DNA of 64,000 nucleotides from positions 682,001-746,000 of the forward strand of contig NZ_SUMB01000004.1 of assembly GCF_005048155.1 (NCBI RefSeq), written 5' to 3'. Positions within the stretch are counted from its first letter, which is position 1, and each line of letters begins with the position of its first letter. Made by a program: the position numbers and the translations under genes. Positions 8,267-16,153 of the stretch are shown in pieces. The notes beneath the pieces are model-generated. The model was not told the DNA's origin and searched no databases. It saw nothing but the letters and a program-made list of their open reading frames with translations. The DNA comes from Streptomyces piniterrae (GTDB lineage Bacteria > Actinomycetota > Actinomycetes > Streptomycetales > Streptomycetaceae).

Positions 8267-9166
8267 GCCCGTTTCGTTTGGATCAGCGTGCGGACCAGAG
8301 GATGATGCCCGCGATGTGGAGTCCGGCCAGGTAGATGGTTGCGGTCTTCTCATAGCGGGTGGCGCTGCCGCGCCACTGCTTGAGCCGGTTGATGCAGTGC
8401 TCGACGGTGTTGCGCTGCTGATAGGTCTCGCGGTCGAGGGCCGGTGGCCTGCCGCCCCGGCTTCCCCGTCGCGGCCGGTGGTGTTGCTGGTCCGCCGGGA
8501 CTGGGATCACCGCACGGATGCCGCGCTGGCGCAGGTGGTTTCGGATCGCGCGGGAAGAGTTCGCCTTGTCGGCCAGAACCATGTCGGGCCTGGTGCGAGG
8601 CCGGCCGCGCGGTCGGGGCACGCGCAGGCGGTCCATCACCTCCGTGAAAGCAGGCGCGTCGCCTGCCTGGCCGGCGGTGAGAGGGAAAGCCATCGGCCGA
8701 CAGCGGTCATCGGCAGCAAGGTGGATCTTCGTCGTCAGTCCGCCGCGGGACCGGCCGATGGCATGGTCGTCCGGTTCGCCGGCCGGGGCCCCCTTTTGCG
8801 GGCTCCGGCCGCATGCTGGTGAGCCCGCACGATCGTGGAATCCACCGAGATGGCCCAGGTCAGGTCCTCATCGGCGTCGGCCTGGGCCATCAGCGCGGTG
8901 AACACCCGCTCCCAGGTGCCGTCGATGGCCCACATCCGCAGCCGGTTGTAGACACCTCGCCAGTTGCCGTACTTCTCCGGCAGGTGCACCCACTGCGACC
9001 CGGTCTGGAACTTCCAGGCGATCGCATCGATCACCTCACGGTGGTCACGCCAGCGACCACCCCGCTTCGGCGTCCGGTCCGGAAGTAACGGCTCGAATCC
9101 ATGCCCACTGCGCGTCAGTCAACGGCATACCCGAACCAACGATCCGATGATCGGAATGAAACGCCC
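8267..9166. mobile_element. IS5-family insertion sequence (about 900 bp)
   Basis: The boundaries are set by imperfect inverted repeats: GCCCGTTTCGTTTGGATC at 8267-8284 and, inverted, GGGCGTTTCATTCCGATC at 9166-9149. A TA dinucleotide lies directly outside both ends (8265-8266 and 9167-9168), consistent with the TA duplication of the IS427 group of IS5. It holds one degraded transposase gene on the minus strand. Confidence 0.8.
8283..9128 (-). pseudogene. IS5-family transposase in three frames
   Basis: The ATG at 9128 begins MPLTDAQWAWIR. The frame must then shift near 9105 to give EPLLPDRTPKRGGRWRDHRE, which continues as VIDAIAWKFQTGSQWVHLPE and WAISVDSTIVRAHQHAAGAR. A second shift near 8720 leads to the C-terminal half: VLADKANSSRAIRNHLRQRG, then RNTVEHCINRLKQWRGSATR. 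DSTIVRAHQH carries the second Asp and NTVEHCINRLKQ the Glu of the DDE triad. The middle shift could be the programmed frameshift used by IS427-group elements; the first one looks like damage. Confidence 0.75.
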
Positions 9167-9795
9167 TAGGCGCCCGTTCCGGGCCCTTGTCGCAGCCAGT
9201 CGGGGGCCGGGTCCTCAGCAAGTAGCGGCCGGAGGGCGCCGAGAGCCGCGCCGATACAGACGTCGCGCAACTGGGTGCGGGTACAGGTCTCGTGGGTGAG
9301 CCAGTCGACGCAGAGGACCCGGACGAAGACCAGCCAGCTTTTCAGGACGCCGGACACGGCCTCGCGGGCACTCTCGTCCGCGAGTGGGAGTACGGTCAGC
9401 AGCCGCGCACGGAGGGCGTCCAGCTCGTTCGTCATGATCGTCTGGATCACCGGGTCGCCCGCGAGGACCCGGTTCGCGGCGAGGACAGCGTTGCGGTTCG
9501 CCACGAAGTAGTCGAGATGGACGTCCATGCCCTGGATGAGCTGTTCCACCAGGGAGTCGGCGGGGTCGAAGCGCGTCTCGGCGAGCAGCTGGTCCGCCGC
9601 CTGCCGGTAGACGGCCGCGAACAGGGCGTGCTTGCTGGGGAAATGGCGGTAGAGCAAGGCCCGGGAGACGCCGGCCTCTTCGGCTACCTCCTCCATCAGC
9701 ACGTCGGCGTACGGGTGTGCGGCGAAGAGCCGTGAGCCGACGGCGAGGAGTTGGGCGCGGCGGTCGGCAGGGGTGAGTCGCTGGCGGGGAGGCAT
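9166..9795 (-). CDS. TetR-family regulator (C-terminus abuts an IS5 element)
   Basis: A 209-residue TetR protein. The N-terminal DNA-binding domain reads RRAQLLAVGSRLFAAHPYAD, then EEVAEEAGVSRALLYRHFPS and KHALFAAVYRQAADQL. The remainder is the helical effector domain (DPADSLVEQLIQGMDVHLDY, then VSGVLKSWLVFVRVL). Its TAG stop (9168-9166) uses the TA target duplication and the first base of the IS5 element. The present C-terminus was therefore set by that insertion; the length is normal, so only a short tail is likely lost. It is divergent from the DUF4345 gene at 9886. The gap contains two strong dyads (9804-9858), so it probably represses both genes. Confidence 0.9.
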   Translation of the reverse strand: MPPRQRLTPADRRAQLLAVGSRLFAAHPYADVLMEEVAEEAGVSRALLYRHFPSKHALFAAVYRQAADQLLAETRFDPADSLVEQLIQGMDVHLDYFVANRNAVLAANRVLAGDPVIQTIMTNELDALRARLLTVLPLADESAREAVSGVLKSWLVFVRVLCVDWLTHETCTRTQLRDVCIGAALGALRPLLAEDPAPDWLRQGPGTGA

Positions 9796-9803
9796 GAATG
9801 AAG

Positions 9804-9858
9804 CTTAGTTGACATGTGTCTACTAGCACGCCAGTCTAGTAGACACATGTCAACTAAG
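9804..9858. promoter_or_regulatory. Paired TetR operator-like dyads
   Basis: A 22-base sequence at 9804-9825 is repeated perfectly in inverted orientation at 9837-9858, with 11 bases between. Each arm is itself a quasi-palindrome, TAGTNGACANNTGTCNACTA. The site therefore looks like two dimer-binding operators placed head to head between the TetR gene and the DUF4345 gene. This is the expected position for the local TetR repressor. Confidence 0.8.
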
Positions 9859-9885
9859 TGTTCGCCAGGACGGCTTGGAGGGATT

Positions 9886-10308
9886 ATGGCCAGGACCCTG
9901 CGCATACTCACACAGCTGATGGGCTGGGCCTGCGTGGCGATCGGCCTGTTCCACGTGGCACTCGGCAACGCGGCGATCCCCGGGGCCGGCTCCGCCGGCG
10001 CGACGGTCGACAGCTGGGGCCGGTTCATGGGGGCCATCTTCGTCGGCTACGGGCTGGCCTGGCTCTGGGTCGCGCGGCAGCGCCCGATCCCGGCTCAGGC
10101 GGTGCGGTGGCTGGCCGGCGTTTTCCTGTTGGGTGGCGTGGGCCGGCTGCTCTCGCTCGCCGTGCACGGCTGGCCGCAGTGGTTCCAGATCGCGCTGGCG
10201 GTGATCGAGCTCGGCCTGCCGCCGATCTTCTTCTGGCTGGCCAACGCAGAGGAAGCAGAGGAACGGGCCCCGCGAGGCGACGTGGAAGCTGTTTCCGCCG
10301 ATCGATGA
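9886..10308 (+). CDS. DUF4345-type small integral membrane protein
   Basis: A 140-residue protein with four predicted membrane helices: around LMGWACVAIGLFHVALGN, FMGAIFVGYGLAWLWVA, WLAGVFLLGGVGRLLSLAV and FQIALAVIELGLPPIFFWLA. Size, helix pattern and the GxGLAWLW turn match DUF4345 proteins, whose function is unknown. The start ATG at 9886 has GGAGGG at 9877-9882. The paired operators end 27 bases upstream, so the adjacent TetR protein very probably controls it. The C-terminal tail is acidic and predicted cytoplasmic. Confidence 0.8.
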   Translation: MARTLRILTQLMGWACVAIGLFHVALGNAAIPGAGSAGATVDSWGRFMGAIFVGYGLAWLWVARQRPIPAQAVRWLAGVFLLGGVGRLLSLAVHGWPQWFQIALAVIELGLPPIFFWLANAEEAEERAPRGDVEAVSADR

Positions 10309-10449
10309 ACGCGCGTGAGCTCGTCCCAATCGCACACTTGGGCGGGGAAGCTGACGCTGTCGGTGGGGAATTGCGTGGTTCTGACCGCATTTGCGTGATG
10401 GCTATGCCACAGGCCCAAGGCCCACTACGACATTCCGCTGTCACACCAC

Positions 10450-10532
10450 GGAAGCGCGGCCACAACCAACTGGGGCGCACAGTCACGCCCCCCCTGTGGC
10501 TGAGCGGCTTAGTTGGTTCAGGCCGCGCTGCC
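10450..10532. repeat. Inverted repeat with 22-base arms
   Basis: Arms 10450-10471 and 10511-10532 pair at 19 of 22 positions around a 39-base loop; the arms carry GCGCGGCC and AACCAACT blocks. It lies in the 339-base gap between the convergent DUF4345 and TetR genes, so a shared terminator or a small mobile repeat are the simplest readings. Nothing else was seen in 10309-10647. Confidence 0.55.
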
Positions 10533-10647
10533 GTGACGGCTACGTGAGAAGTGCGGCCTGCAGCCGCGCTGGGCAGCCGCCGAGCGACCTCCCGAGGGCA
10601 GCGCCAGGCGGTAATGATGCGGGAAGATCGGGATGTTCGCCGCGTGC

Positions 10648-11274
10648 CTAACTCAGCAGCTCGCGAGCCAGCGCCTGCCCCCACCACTCCTCGATGCGAC
10701 TGGGCGGCCAGCCGCGTTCGGTGGTGAGTGTGGTGTAGACGTCGATGTTGCAGATGGCCGCGTAGATGTCGACGGCAGACTGCCGGTCCAGGCCGCGTCG
10801 GAGGGTGCCGGCCGGCCAGGACGAGAAGATCTGCACCCGGGTCGCATCGCCCCGTTCGCGACCGTCACGGTAGGCCGTGGCGAGCTCGGGTTCGCTGCGG
10901 CCCGCTTCGCGCATCACCATGATGATGTCGCCCGCGCGCTCGAACAGCCGCCGGTCGTAGGCGGCCATCGCCGCGAGCTGGCCCTGGGGGTTCGCCACTG
11001 CGGCCTCCAGCTCCGCGAGCATCTGCGGCGCGTCGGCGGACAGATCGGCTGAATCGGCCACGGCCCGGGTCAGCCCGGTCTTGTTCCCGTACGTCGCGTA
11101 GACCGTGGGCACGGAAACTCCTGCCTCGCGCGCCACCTCGCGCACGGTCGTGCCCGCCCAGCCCTGGGAGTCGAAGAGCCGGCGCGCGGCGCGGGCGATC
11201 TCGGCCCGGGTCTCCCGTGCCTGCGTCGTGCGACGCAGTGAGTCATAGCGACGTCGGTCCTGCTCTTCGCTCAT
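10648..11274 (-). CDS. TetR-family regulator
   Basis: A 208-residue TetR protein. Its DNA-binding domain reads ETRAEIARAARRLFDSQGWA, then TTVREVAREAGVSVPTVYAT and YGNKTGLTRAVADSAD. The effector domain holds AAYDRRLFERAGDIIMVMRE and ends SRIEEWWGQALARELLS, a tail pattern common to Streptomyces TetR proteins. It is divergent from the membrane-protein gene at 11315 with a 40-base gap, so it probably controls that gene and the DUF4267 gene downstream. The short gap means an operator would overlap both promoters. Confidence 0.9.
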   Translation of the reverse strand: MSEEQDRRRYDSLRRTTQARETRAEIARAARRLFDSQGWAGTTVREVAREAGVSVPTVYATYGNKTGLTRAVADSADLSADAPQMLAELEAAVANPQGQLAAMAAYDRRLFERAGDIIMVMREAGRSEPELATAYRDGRERGDATRVQIFSSWPAGTLRRGLDRQSAVDIYAAICNIDVYTTLTTERGWPPSRIEEWWGQALARELLS

Positions 11275-11277
11275 GCC

Positions 11278-11308
11278 TTGCCCTCTCCAGGTTTACGCTG
11301 CTTATAAT
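11278..11308 (+). promoter_or_regulatory. Candidate promoter for a leaderless transcript
   Basis: TATAAT at 11303-11308 is an exact -10 consensus, rare in this GC-rich DNA. TTGCCC at 11278-11283 is an acceptable -35 with a 19-base spacer. Transcription would begin 6-8 bases after the -10 box, at or next to the ATG at 11315. No ribosome site precedes that ATG, so a leaderless mRNA is likely. Confidence 0.55.
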
Positions 11309-11314
11309 CAATAT

Positions 11315-12046
11315 ATGACACAGCAATCCAAGTTAGCCGCCGTCGGCTTCTCCCGGATCGGCGGCATGGCGGCCATCGGCTTCGCCGCCATGATCACCCT
11401 CAGTAACGTGATCATGGTGCCCGCCGGCCTGCCCCTCACTGGCGCGGAGGCCAGCAAGGTCACCGAGTTCTTCGCCACGCAGGGCACGGCCGTCGGCATC
11501 GGATCCGCACTGGCCCCCGCCGCCTGGATCCTGGCCACGTTGTTCGGCGCCGGTGCGCTCATCGCTCTGCGGCGGTCCGAGCGCGACCGCAACGAGGCGT
11601 GGTCGCTGCTCGGACTCGCCGGTCTGGCCCTTCAGAACGTCACCTTCGCCGGGGTCATCGCGACCCGCCTCGCCCTGACCTCGACAGCCCCGCACGATCC
11701 CTCCGCGACCGCGGCACTCTGGGCGCTGCACGATGCGGTGTTCACCCTCAACGGAACGTTCCTGGCGCTGGCCCTCCTCGGCCTGTCCGTCGGAGGTCTG
11801 CGCACGGGCCTGATCCGGCCGTGGCACGGCACCCTGGGACTGCTCGCCGCCGCACTGCAGTTCAGTTCCGCCACCCTCGCCCACTGGGTCATCGACGACG
11901 GCGGCGCCATGGGCCTCCTGGGTCTCGTCGGCTGGCTGATGTGGGTCGTCTGGATCGTCGTGTACGGCATCACCCTGATCCGGCAGAAACCCACTACCCC
12001 GGTCCGGAGGTCCACCCATGACCACACGCGTGCCGTTCCCGCGTGA
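11315..12046 (+). CDS. Multi-pass membrane protein, DUF4386-like
   Basis: A 243-residue protein with about six hydrophobic helices: GMAAIGFAAMITLSNVIMV, LAPAAWILATLFGAGALIAL, WSLLGLAGLALQNVTFAGVI, LNGTFLALALLGLSVGGL, GTLGLLAAALQFSSATLAHW and LLGLVGWLMWVVWIVVYGIT. The arrangement resembles DUF4386-type proteins, but the match is only by general pattern. The ATG at 11315 is preferred because a -10 box lies just upstream. It is divergent from the TetR gene at 11274 and overlaps the following DUF4267 gene by 29 bases, so the two form an operon under probable TetR control. Confidence 0.7.
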   Translation: MTQQSKLAAVGFSRIGGMAAIGFAAMITLSNVIMVPAGLPLTGAEASKVTEFFATQGTAVGIGSALAPAAWILATLFGAGALIALRRSERDRNEAWSLLGLAGLALQNVTFAGVIATRLALTSTAPHDPSATAALWALHDAVFTLNGTFLALALLGLSVGGLRTGLIRPWHGTLGLLAAALQFSSATLAHWVIDDGGAMGLLGLVGWLMWVVWIVVYGITLIRQKPTTPVRRSTHDHTRAVPA

Positions 12047-12503
12047 CCCCGCAGGCCCTGCCTTCCCGCTGGGAGGCTCCGTGAAAAGGCGTCACATTAC
12101 CACGGCCCTTGCCGTACTATCCGGCGCCACGGTTCTGTTCTTCGGGCTCAACTTCCTGCTGAATCCTGACGGCGCACCCTCCGGATTCGGGATCACCCCC
12201 TGGCCGGAGGGAAACGCCGATGGCTACTTCGCCGTGAAGGGCGTACGCGACATCGCGGTGGCAGCCACCGTGTTCCTGCTGCTCACGATCGGGCAGCGGC
12301 GGACGCTCGGCTGGGTGGTCCTCATAGACGCCATCATTCCGCTCGGCGACGCGCTCACGGTCCTCACCCATGGCGGCACGTACACCACAGCCCTGAGCAT
12401 TCACGTATCAGCGGCCGCTCTCGTCGTGCTCACCGCCATCATGCTGCTGACTGAAAGCGGCCAACGCCCGCCGGAGAGGACGCACCTGACATCCTCACCA
12501 TGA
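12018..12503 (+). CDS. DUF4267-type membrane protein
   Basis: A 161-residue protein with four membrane helices. The N-terminal helix is ALAVLSGATVLFFGLNFLLN; then come the family-like GFGITPWPEGNADGYFAVKG segment, VRDIAVAATVFLLLTIG, a VVLIDAIIPLGDALTVL helix and a last SAAALVVLTAIMLL helix. The pattern is that of DUF4267, a small family of unknown role. The ATG at 12018 has GGAGG at 12006-12010 and overlaps the previous gene by 29 bases. A GTG at 12081 with its own GGGAGG is a possible shorter start. Co-regulation with the gene at 11315 is likely. Confidence 0.75.
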   Translation: MTTRVPFPRDPAGPAFPLGGSVKRRHITTALAVLSGATVLFFGLNFLLNPDGAPSGFGITPWPEGNADGYFAVKGVRDIAVAATVFLLLTIGQRRTLGWVVLIDAIIPLGDALTVLTHGGTYTTALSIHVSAAALVVLTAIMLLTESGQRPPERTHLTSSP

Positions 12504-13178
12504 CCCTCTGGACAGTGCCTACTTGGCTGTTGGCCGTATGCGCATGAAGCCGCTGTCCGGCGCCGACCCCGAGTACTGCGCTGCCCAAGCGCTTGCACGG
12601 TAGCTGGCTGACCTGGACGCGGGCGGCCTCTCTGGCGTAGTCGTCACGGAACCACGGTCTGAACCAATTGCGTGATCGTCCACACGATTACTGGACAAGC
12701 CTCATCGACGCCGCGCCATCGGGGACGAGCGGTCCGACTTGCCACTGTGACGTTCCGTGTCCGGTGCACCGGAGATGGGGAGCTGAACTGGCCGCCGATG
12801 AGGGCCGCCAGTGGGGAGTTGCCGGCCATACGTGGGGAAAAGATCTTGGCCGCTGTCATTCCAGGAGACCTCCGGTGCCGGATCCGGTGTCGGAGAGGTC
12901 TCCGCCATCTCGCCGTCCACCTCGACGGCCGGTGTCCAGGCCGTCCAGGCCGCCTCCGGGATCTTCACCACCGAGGCCGATACCGGCAAGCTTCACCAGG
13001 AAGCAGTAGCCGACCGAAGCCCCGCGACCAGCGGCCTTGTCCCAACCTCACCGGAAACGGACATCACCTCACGAACCGCCCTCTCACGCCATGCTCGAAG
13101 CTCGTAGCCTGCACCAGGTCCACCCACGATCTGTCGGAGTCGTGATCTCACCCCTTGGGGCCCGTCGGTGGGACGGCG
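12504..13178. other. Gene-poor gap, nothing assignable
   Basis: No supported gene in 675 bases. A hairpin is present (GGAGACCT at 12864-12871 pairing with AGGTCTCC at 12896-12903). Short minus-strand protein-like sequence around 12900-12980 (KIPEAAWTAWTPAVEVDGE) vaguely resembles IS1380-type transposase and is probably a transposon relic. Confidence 0.4.
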
Positions 13179-14090
13179 TTATCGAGCTGGCACCGGCGCG
13201 GCTTGTTGCCGCGAAGCGAGGGCTTCGACCAGCCAGCAATGCGTGATCCCCAGGTTGGGGCGCCCAGCGGCCGTGATCGTGGCGACGTGTTGCCAGTAGC
13301 GGCGAAAGAGGGGGATGGTGCCGTGCAGCTGCGCACCCATGAAGGCGCGGAATCCGGGTGTGTCGTCCTCGCCACGGGAGCGGGCGCAGGCTCGGGAGAA
13401 GTGGTCCAGAGCCTCTCCGGGCTGGGGTGGCAGGCCGTCGGCGACCGTGTCGGTGGCGAGCTCGGAGGCATCGAGGAGTTCTGAGTACAGCGACGCCTTG
13501 TCGCTTGCGTGAGGGCAGGCCCAGTAGACGGGGAAGTCCTGGTGCCTGGTGAGTGTGTGCAGTTCGGCGTAGGCCAGGACCACTTCCGCGGTGGGGTTCT
13601 CCGGAGGTTCCGGAACGGCCTGCGCGGTGATGGCATCGGCAAGGCGCGCCGGTACGGATGCGGGAATCGTCTGCCCCCATGCCCCTGCGAGCCGGTCTTG
13701 GGCTTCCGGCAGACGCTGAACCCGGGACAACACCTCCAGACGGCGGAGCCGCTCCTGTGCCGAGCAGTTGTCCAGTGCCTCCAGTGTGGCCTGGCGCCAG
13801 TGGAGTTCGGTTAATCGGCTCCGCACAAGGCCCATCTCGTCGGCGATGAGGTCGCCGAGGCTGCGTTCACCGGAAGCCAGCTGGGTGATGGTGGAGATCG
13901 GGGTGTCCAGCGCGCGCAGCCGCTGGACCAGGCGCAGTTGTTCCAGCGCCTCCGGCCGGTAGCGGCGGTGGCCCCCAACGCTTCGCTCGGCGACGGGCAA
14001 CAGACCGACGTCGGAGTAGTACCGGACCGTCTTCACCGGCAGCCCGGTGCAGGCCGCCAGCTGCCCAATGGTCCATGTGATCTCTTTCAC
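13179..14090 (-). CDS. MerR-family transcriptional regulator
   Basis: A 303-residue protein starting at the GTG at 14090 with a typical MerR head: TWTIGQLAACTGLPVKTVRY, then YSDVGLLPVAERSVGGHRRY (helix-turn-helix and wing). A linker helix follows (EALEQLRLVQRLRALDTPIS). The C-terminal 200 residues form an uncharacterised helical effector domain without the Cys pairs of metal sensors, so an organic ligand is more likely. A GGAGG site lies 11 bases before the GTG; the open frame continues to 14561 only because it runs antisense through the next gene. It is divergent from the secreted protein gene at 14223, and a MerR-type promoter lies between them. Confidence 0.88.
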   Translation of the reverse strand: MKEITWTIGQLAACTGLPVKTVRYYSDVGLLPVAERSVGGHRRYRPEALEQLRLVQRLRALDTPISTITQLASGERSLGDLIADEMGLVRSRLTELHWRQATLEALDNCSAQERLRRLEVLSRVQRLPEAQDRLAGAWGQTIPASVPARLADAITAQAVPEPPENPTAEVVLAYAELHTLTRHQDFPVYWACPHASDKASLYSELLDASELATDTVADGLPPQPGEALDHFSRACARSRGEDDTPGFRAFMGAQLHGTIPLFRRYWQHVATITAAGRPNLGITHCWLVEALASRQQAAPVPAR

Positions 14091-14096
14091 AACCGC

Positions 14097-14127
14097 TTGA
14101 ACCTCCAGTGCACGGGAGCTCTTAGCG
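14097..14127 (+). promoter_or_regulatory. MerR-type promoter with 19-base spacer and dyad operator
   Basis: TTGAAC (14097-14102) and TTAGCG (14122-14127) are separated by 19 bases, the over-long spacing that MerR activators untwist. The spacer holds the palindrome ACCTCCAGTGCACGGGAGCT (14101-14120), close to the SoxR/MerR operator pattern CTCnAGTnnACTnGAG. It points toward the gene at 14223 and begins 7 bases from the MerR start, so it should serve both genes. Confidence 0.75.
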
Positions 14128-14222
14128 TACGAAGTGCCGGTCGAGCACGAGCACGAGAAACCGGCCAACACATCACCCATCTCACGTGCCTCATGTGAGA
14201 ACTGACCAGAGGGGAACGCATC

Positions 14223-14603
14223 ATGCGTATCCGTCACATAGCCAGCGCGGGCGCTGCCGCTGCCGCACTCACGCTCGGTGTCACATTGCCGGCCTTCGCC
14301 GACGGTCACGCCTCGGTCGCCGCCGACCAGGCGGCCGCCGCGAAGCGGAAGGTCGTGGTCTACCAGGACGCCAACTACAAGAACCGAAGCACGACCTTCA
14401 CCAAGAACATCCCGAAGCTGTCGAAGTACGGCTGGAACGACACCATCAGCTCCGCCAAGAACAAGGGCAACCGCACGGTCACGTTCTACCAGCACAAGAA
14501 CTATGAGGGCGCCCGCTTCTCCCTGAAGCCGGGCGAGAACGAGCCCCACTTCGGCGACCACGCCAACATGAGCGACGCGACGAGCTCCATCAAGTTCAGC
14601 TGA
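14223..14603 (+). CDS. Secreted beta/gamma-crystallin-like protein (peptidase inhibitor I36-like)
   Basis: A 126-residue precursor with a Sec signal peptide (MRIRHIASAG, then a hydrophobic core ending LPAFADGHA, cleavage after ADG or AFA). The mature domain has crystallin-type repeats: VVVYQDANYKNRSTTFTKN and TVTFYQHKNYEGARFSLKP. These YxxxxYxG-like units match bacterial beta/gamma-crystallin folds and the metalloprotease inhibitor family I36 (SMPI). No Cys pair is present, unlike SMPI, so inhibitory activity is uncertain; calcium-binding or cell-surface roles are possible. A paralogue lies at 15681. Transcription probably starts from the MerR-dependent promoter at 14097. Confidence 0.82.
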   Translation: MRIRHIASAGAAAAALTLGVTLPAFADGHASVAADQAAAAKRKVVVYQDANYKNRSTTFTKNIPKLSKYGWNDTISSAKNKGNRTVTFYQHKNYEGARFSLKPGENEPHFGDHANMSDATSSIKFS

Positions 14604-14634
14604 CAGCGGGTTTCGTCAGTAACTAACTACTGAC

Positions 14635-14669
14635 GGGCGGGGTGCGGCGACTGGGGCCGCACCCCGCCC
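14635..14669 (+). terminator. GC-rich hairpin terminator
   Basis: A perfect 13-base-pair stem (14635-14647 with 14657-14669) with a 9-base loop, about 30 bases after the crystallin-like gene. A smaller AT-containing hairpin (CGTCAGTA paired with TACTGACG, 14614-14635) directly precedes it. Confidence 0.75.
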
Positions 14670-14733
14670 TACCTGCCACCGCACCCCACTCAACACACAC
14701 CGCACACCGCACACCGCACGACGAGAGGCAACC

Positions 14734-15639
14734 ATGTCGCCCTCCCGCGCCCGGGCCACCACCGCGCTCGCACTGCTGCTCCTGGCCACCACCGCCTGCA
14801 CAGCCGCGCAGCACGAGTCCACACCCGCCTCGCACCCCCCGCCGGTGTCCCGGCAGGCCCAGCAGCTCCGGCTGCCACTGGACGCCTACGCATCGACCGT
14901 GGCCGAGACCCACGCCGTGGAAGACGCACAGGACATCCTCATGCGCCGGTGCATGAAAGACCTGGGCATGGAGTGGAAGCCCCTGCCCGGGGTGGACGCC
15001 CAGGACACCGAGCCGCCCAACCTCCGACGATACGGAGCCGACGAGACGGAAGCCGTCCGCTACGGATACCACCCGCGCCCCGACCCGCCGTCGGTGGTAC
15101 GGCGCAACCGGGCCTGGGACGAGCGCGAAGCACTCCCGGCCGAGGTGCAGCGCGCGGCCTACGGGCTCTCCGGCAAAGGTGGGTGCCTCAAGACCGCCCA
15201 GCGCCAACTCGTCGGCGACACCGCCCCACTCGACTACCGCGCCTTCAACCAGCTGACCGGCACGGCCCTGGAAACCTCCCAGCGGGCCCCCGAAGTACGC
15301 GACGCCCTGCGGACATGGCACACATGCATGGCGAAGGCAGGCTTCGACTACCCCGACCCCTATGCCGCCGCCGGCAGCGAGCGCTGGGAGACGACCGAGC
15401 CCACCGCGGCCGAACGCGCCACCGCCCGCGCCGACGTGGCCTGTCAGAAGTCGGCGAAGCTGGTAACGGTATGGGCAGCGGCCGAGACCCGTATCCAGCG
15501 TCGTCTGATACGGCAGAAGGAGAACGCCGGCCGGCTGCGCGAGGCGAAAGCCCGCAAGGACCGCTGGCTGGCAGCGGCCCGCCGCGTCCTGGACCGTGAG
15601 GGCCGCACGCACGGCCAGCATCACGCATCCGACCAATAG
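14734..15639 (+). CDS. Putative secreted lipoprotein of unknown function
   Basis: A 301-residue protein with a lipoprotein signal peptide: a basic start, a hydrophobic ALALLLLATTAC segment, and Cys22 as the lipid-anchor residue. The mature part is polar and helical, with four Cys beyond the lipid anchor (ILMRRCMKDLGMEW, then GKGGCLKTAQRQL, WHTCMAKAGFDYP and DVACQKSAKLVTVW). Spaced Cys and W-H-T-C/A-C-Q-K motifs recur in a large group of uncharacterised Streptomyces lipoproteins, so two disulphides are plausible. It lies between the two crystallin-like paralogues and may act with them at the cell surface. A GAGAGG ribosome site precedes the ATG. Confidence 0.75.
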   Translation: MSPSRARATTALALLLLATTACTAAQHESTPASHPPPVSRQAQQLRLPLDAYASTVAETHAVEDAQDILMRRCMKDLGMEWKPLPGVDAQDTEPPNLRRYGADETEAVRYGYHPRPDPPSVVRRNRAWDEREALPAEVQRAAYGLSGKGGCLKTAQRQLVGDTAPLDYRAFNQLTGTALETSQRAPEVRDALRTWHTCMAKAGFDYPDPYAAAGSERWETTEPTAAERATARADVACQKSAKLVTVWAAAETRIQRRLIRQKENAGRLREAKARKDRWLAAARRVLDREGRTHGQHHASDQ

Positions 15640-15680
15640 CCCCCACGTATCCGATCAATAGCCAACCAAAGGAGTTCCTC

Positions 15681-16031
15681 ATGCGTATCGGTCACCTAGC
15701 CGCTACCGGTGCCGCCGCTGCTGCACTCACGCTCGGCGCCGCGCTGCCGGCCTCCGCCGACGGTCACCCGGACCTTGCCGCGGCCAAGCCCAACCCCAAG
15801 GTCAAGGTCTTCGAGCGCCCCATGTTCCAGGGCAGGAACGCGACCTTCACCCGCAACGTGCGGAATCTGCCGCCCCGCGGCTGGGACGGCATCGGCTCCG
15901 CCAAGAACAAAGGCAACCGCACGGTCACGTTCTACCAGCACGCCAACTACGGCGGCGCCCGCTTCTCCCTGGCACCGGGCGAGGCCGAGCCCCACCTCGG
16001 CGACCACGACGGCTCCCTCCGCTTCCACTGA
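15681..16031 (+). CDS. Secreted beta/gamma-crystallin-like protein, paralogue
   Basis: A 116-residue precursor clearly related to the protein at 14223. It has the same signal peptide (MRIGHLAATG, core ending LPASADGH), and the mature domain begins KVKVFERPMFQGRNATFTRN. It shares SAKNKGNRTVTFYQHANYGG almost word for word with the first copy. It is shorter by ten residues, mainly in the linker after the signal and at the tail. The pair probably arose by duplication around the lipoprotein gene. AAAGGAG precedes the ATG. Secretion is well supported; function (protease inhibition, calcium binding or structural) is not. Confidence 0.82.
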   Translation: MRIGHLAATGAAAAALTLGAALPASADGHPDLAAAKPNPKVKVFERPMFQGRNATFTRNVRNLPPRGWDGIGSAKNKGNRTVTFYQHANYGGARFSLAPGEAEPHLGDHDGSLRFH

Positions 16032-16153
16032 CAGCGAGCCGCTGACGGGCGGGCCGGTTTCCCAAAGACTCGCTGTGCAGCTCAGAGCTCTAGTGATCTC
16101 GCCCCACCAGGTGCCTTCTCAGCGCTTGACCTGTTCGAGGCCCCTGCACGGGG

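Noticed and set aside
12702..12989. Minus-strand ORF with protein-like text (KIPEAAWTAWTPAVEVDGE)
   Set aside because: Vaguely like IS1380-type transposase, but too short and without a start signal or second motif; kept only as a possible relic in the gap entry.
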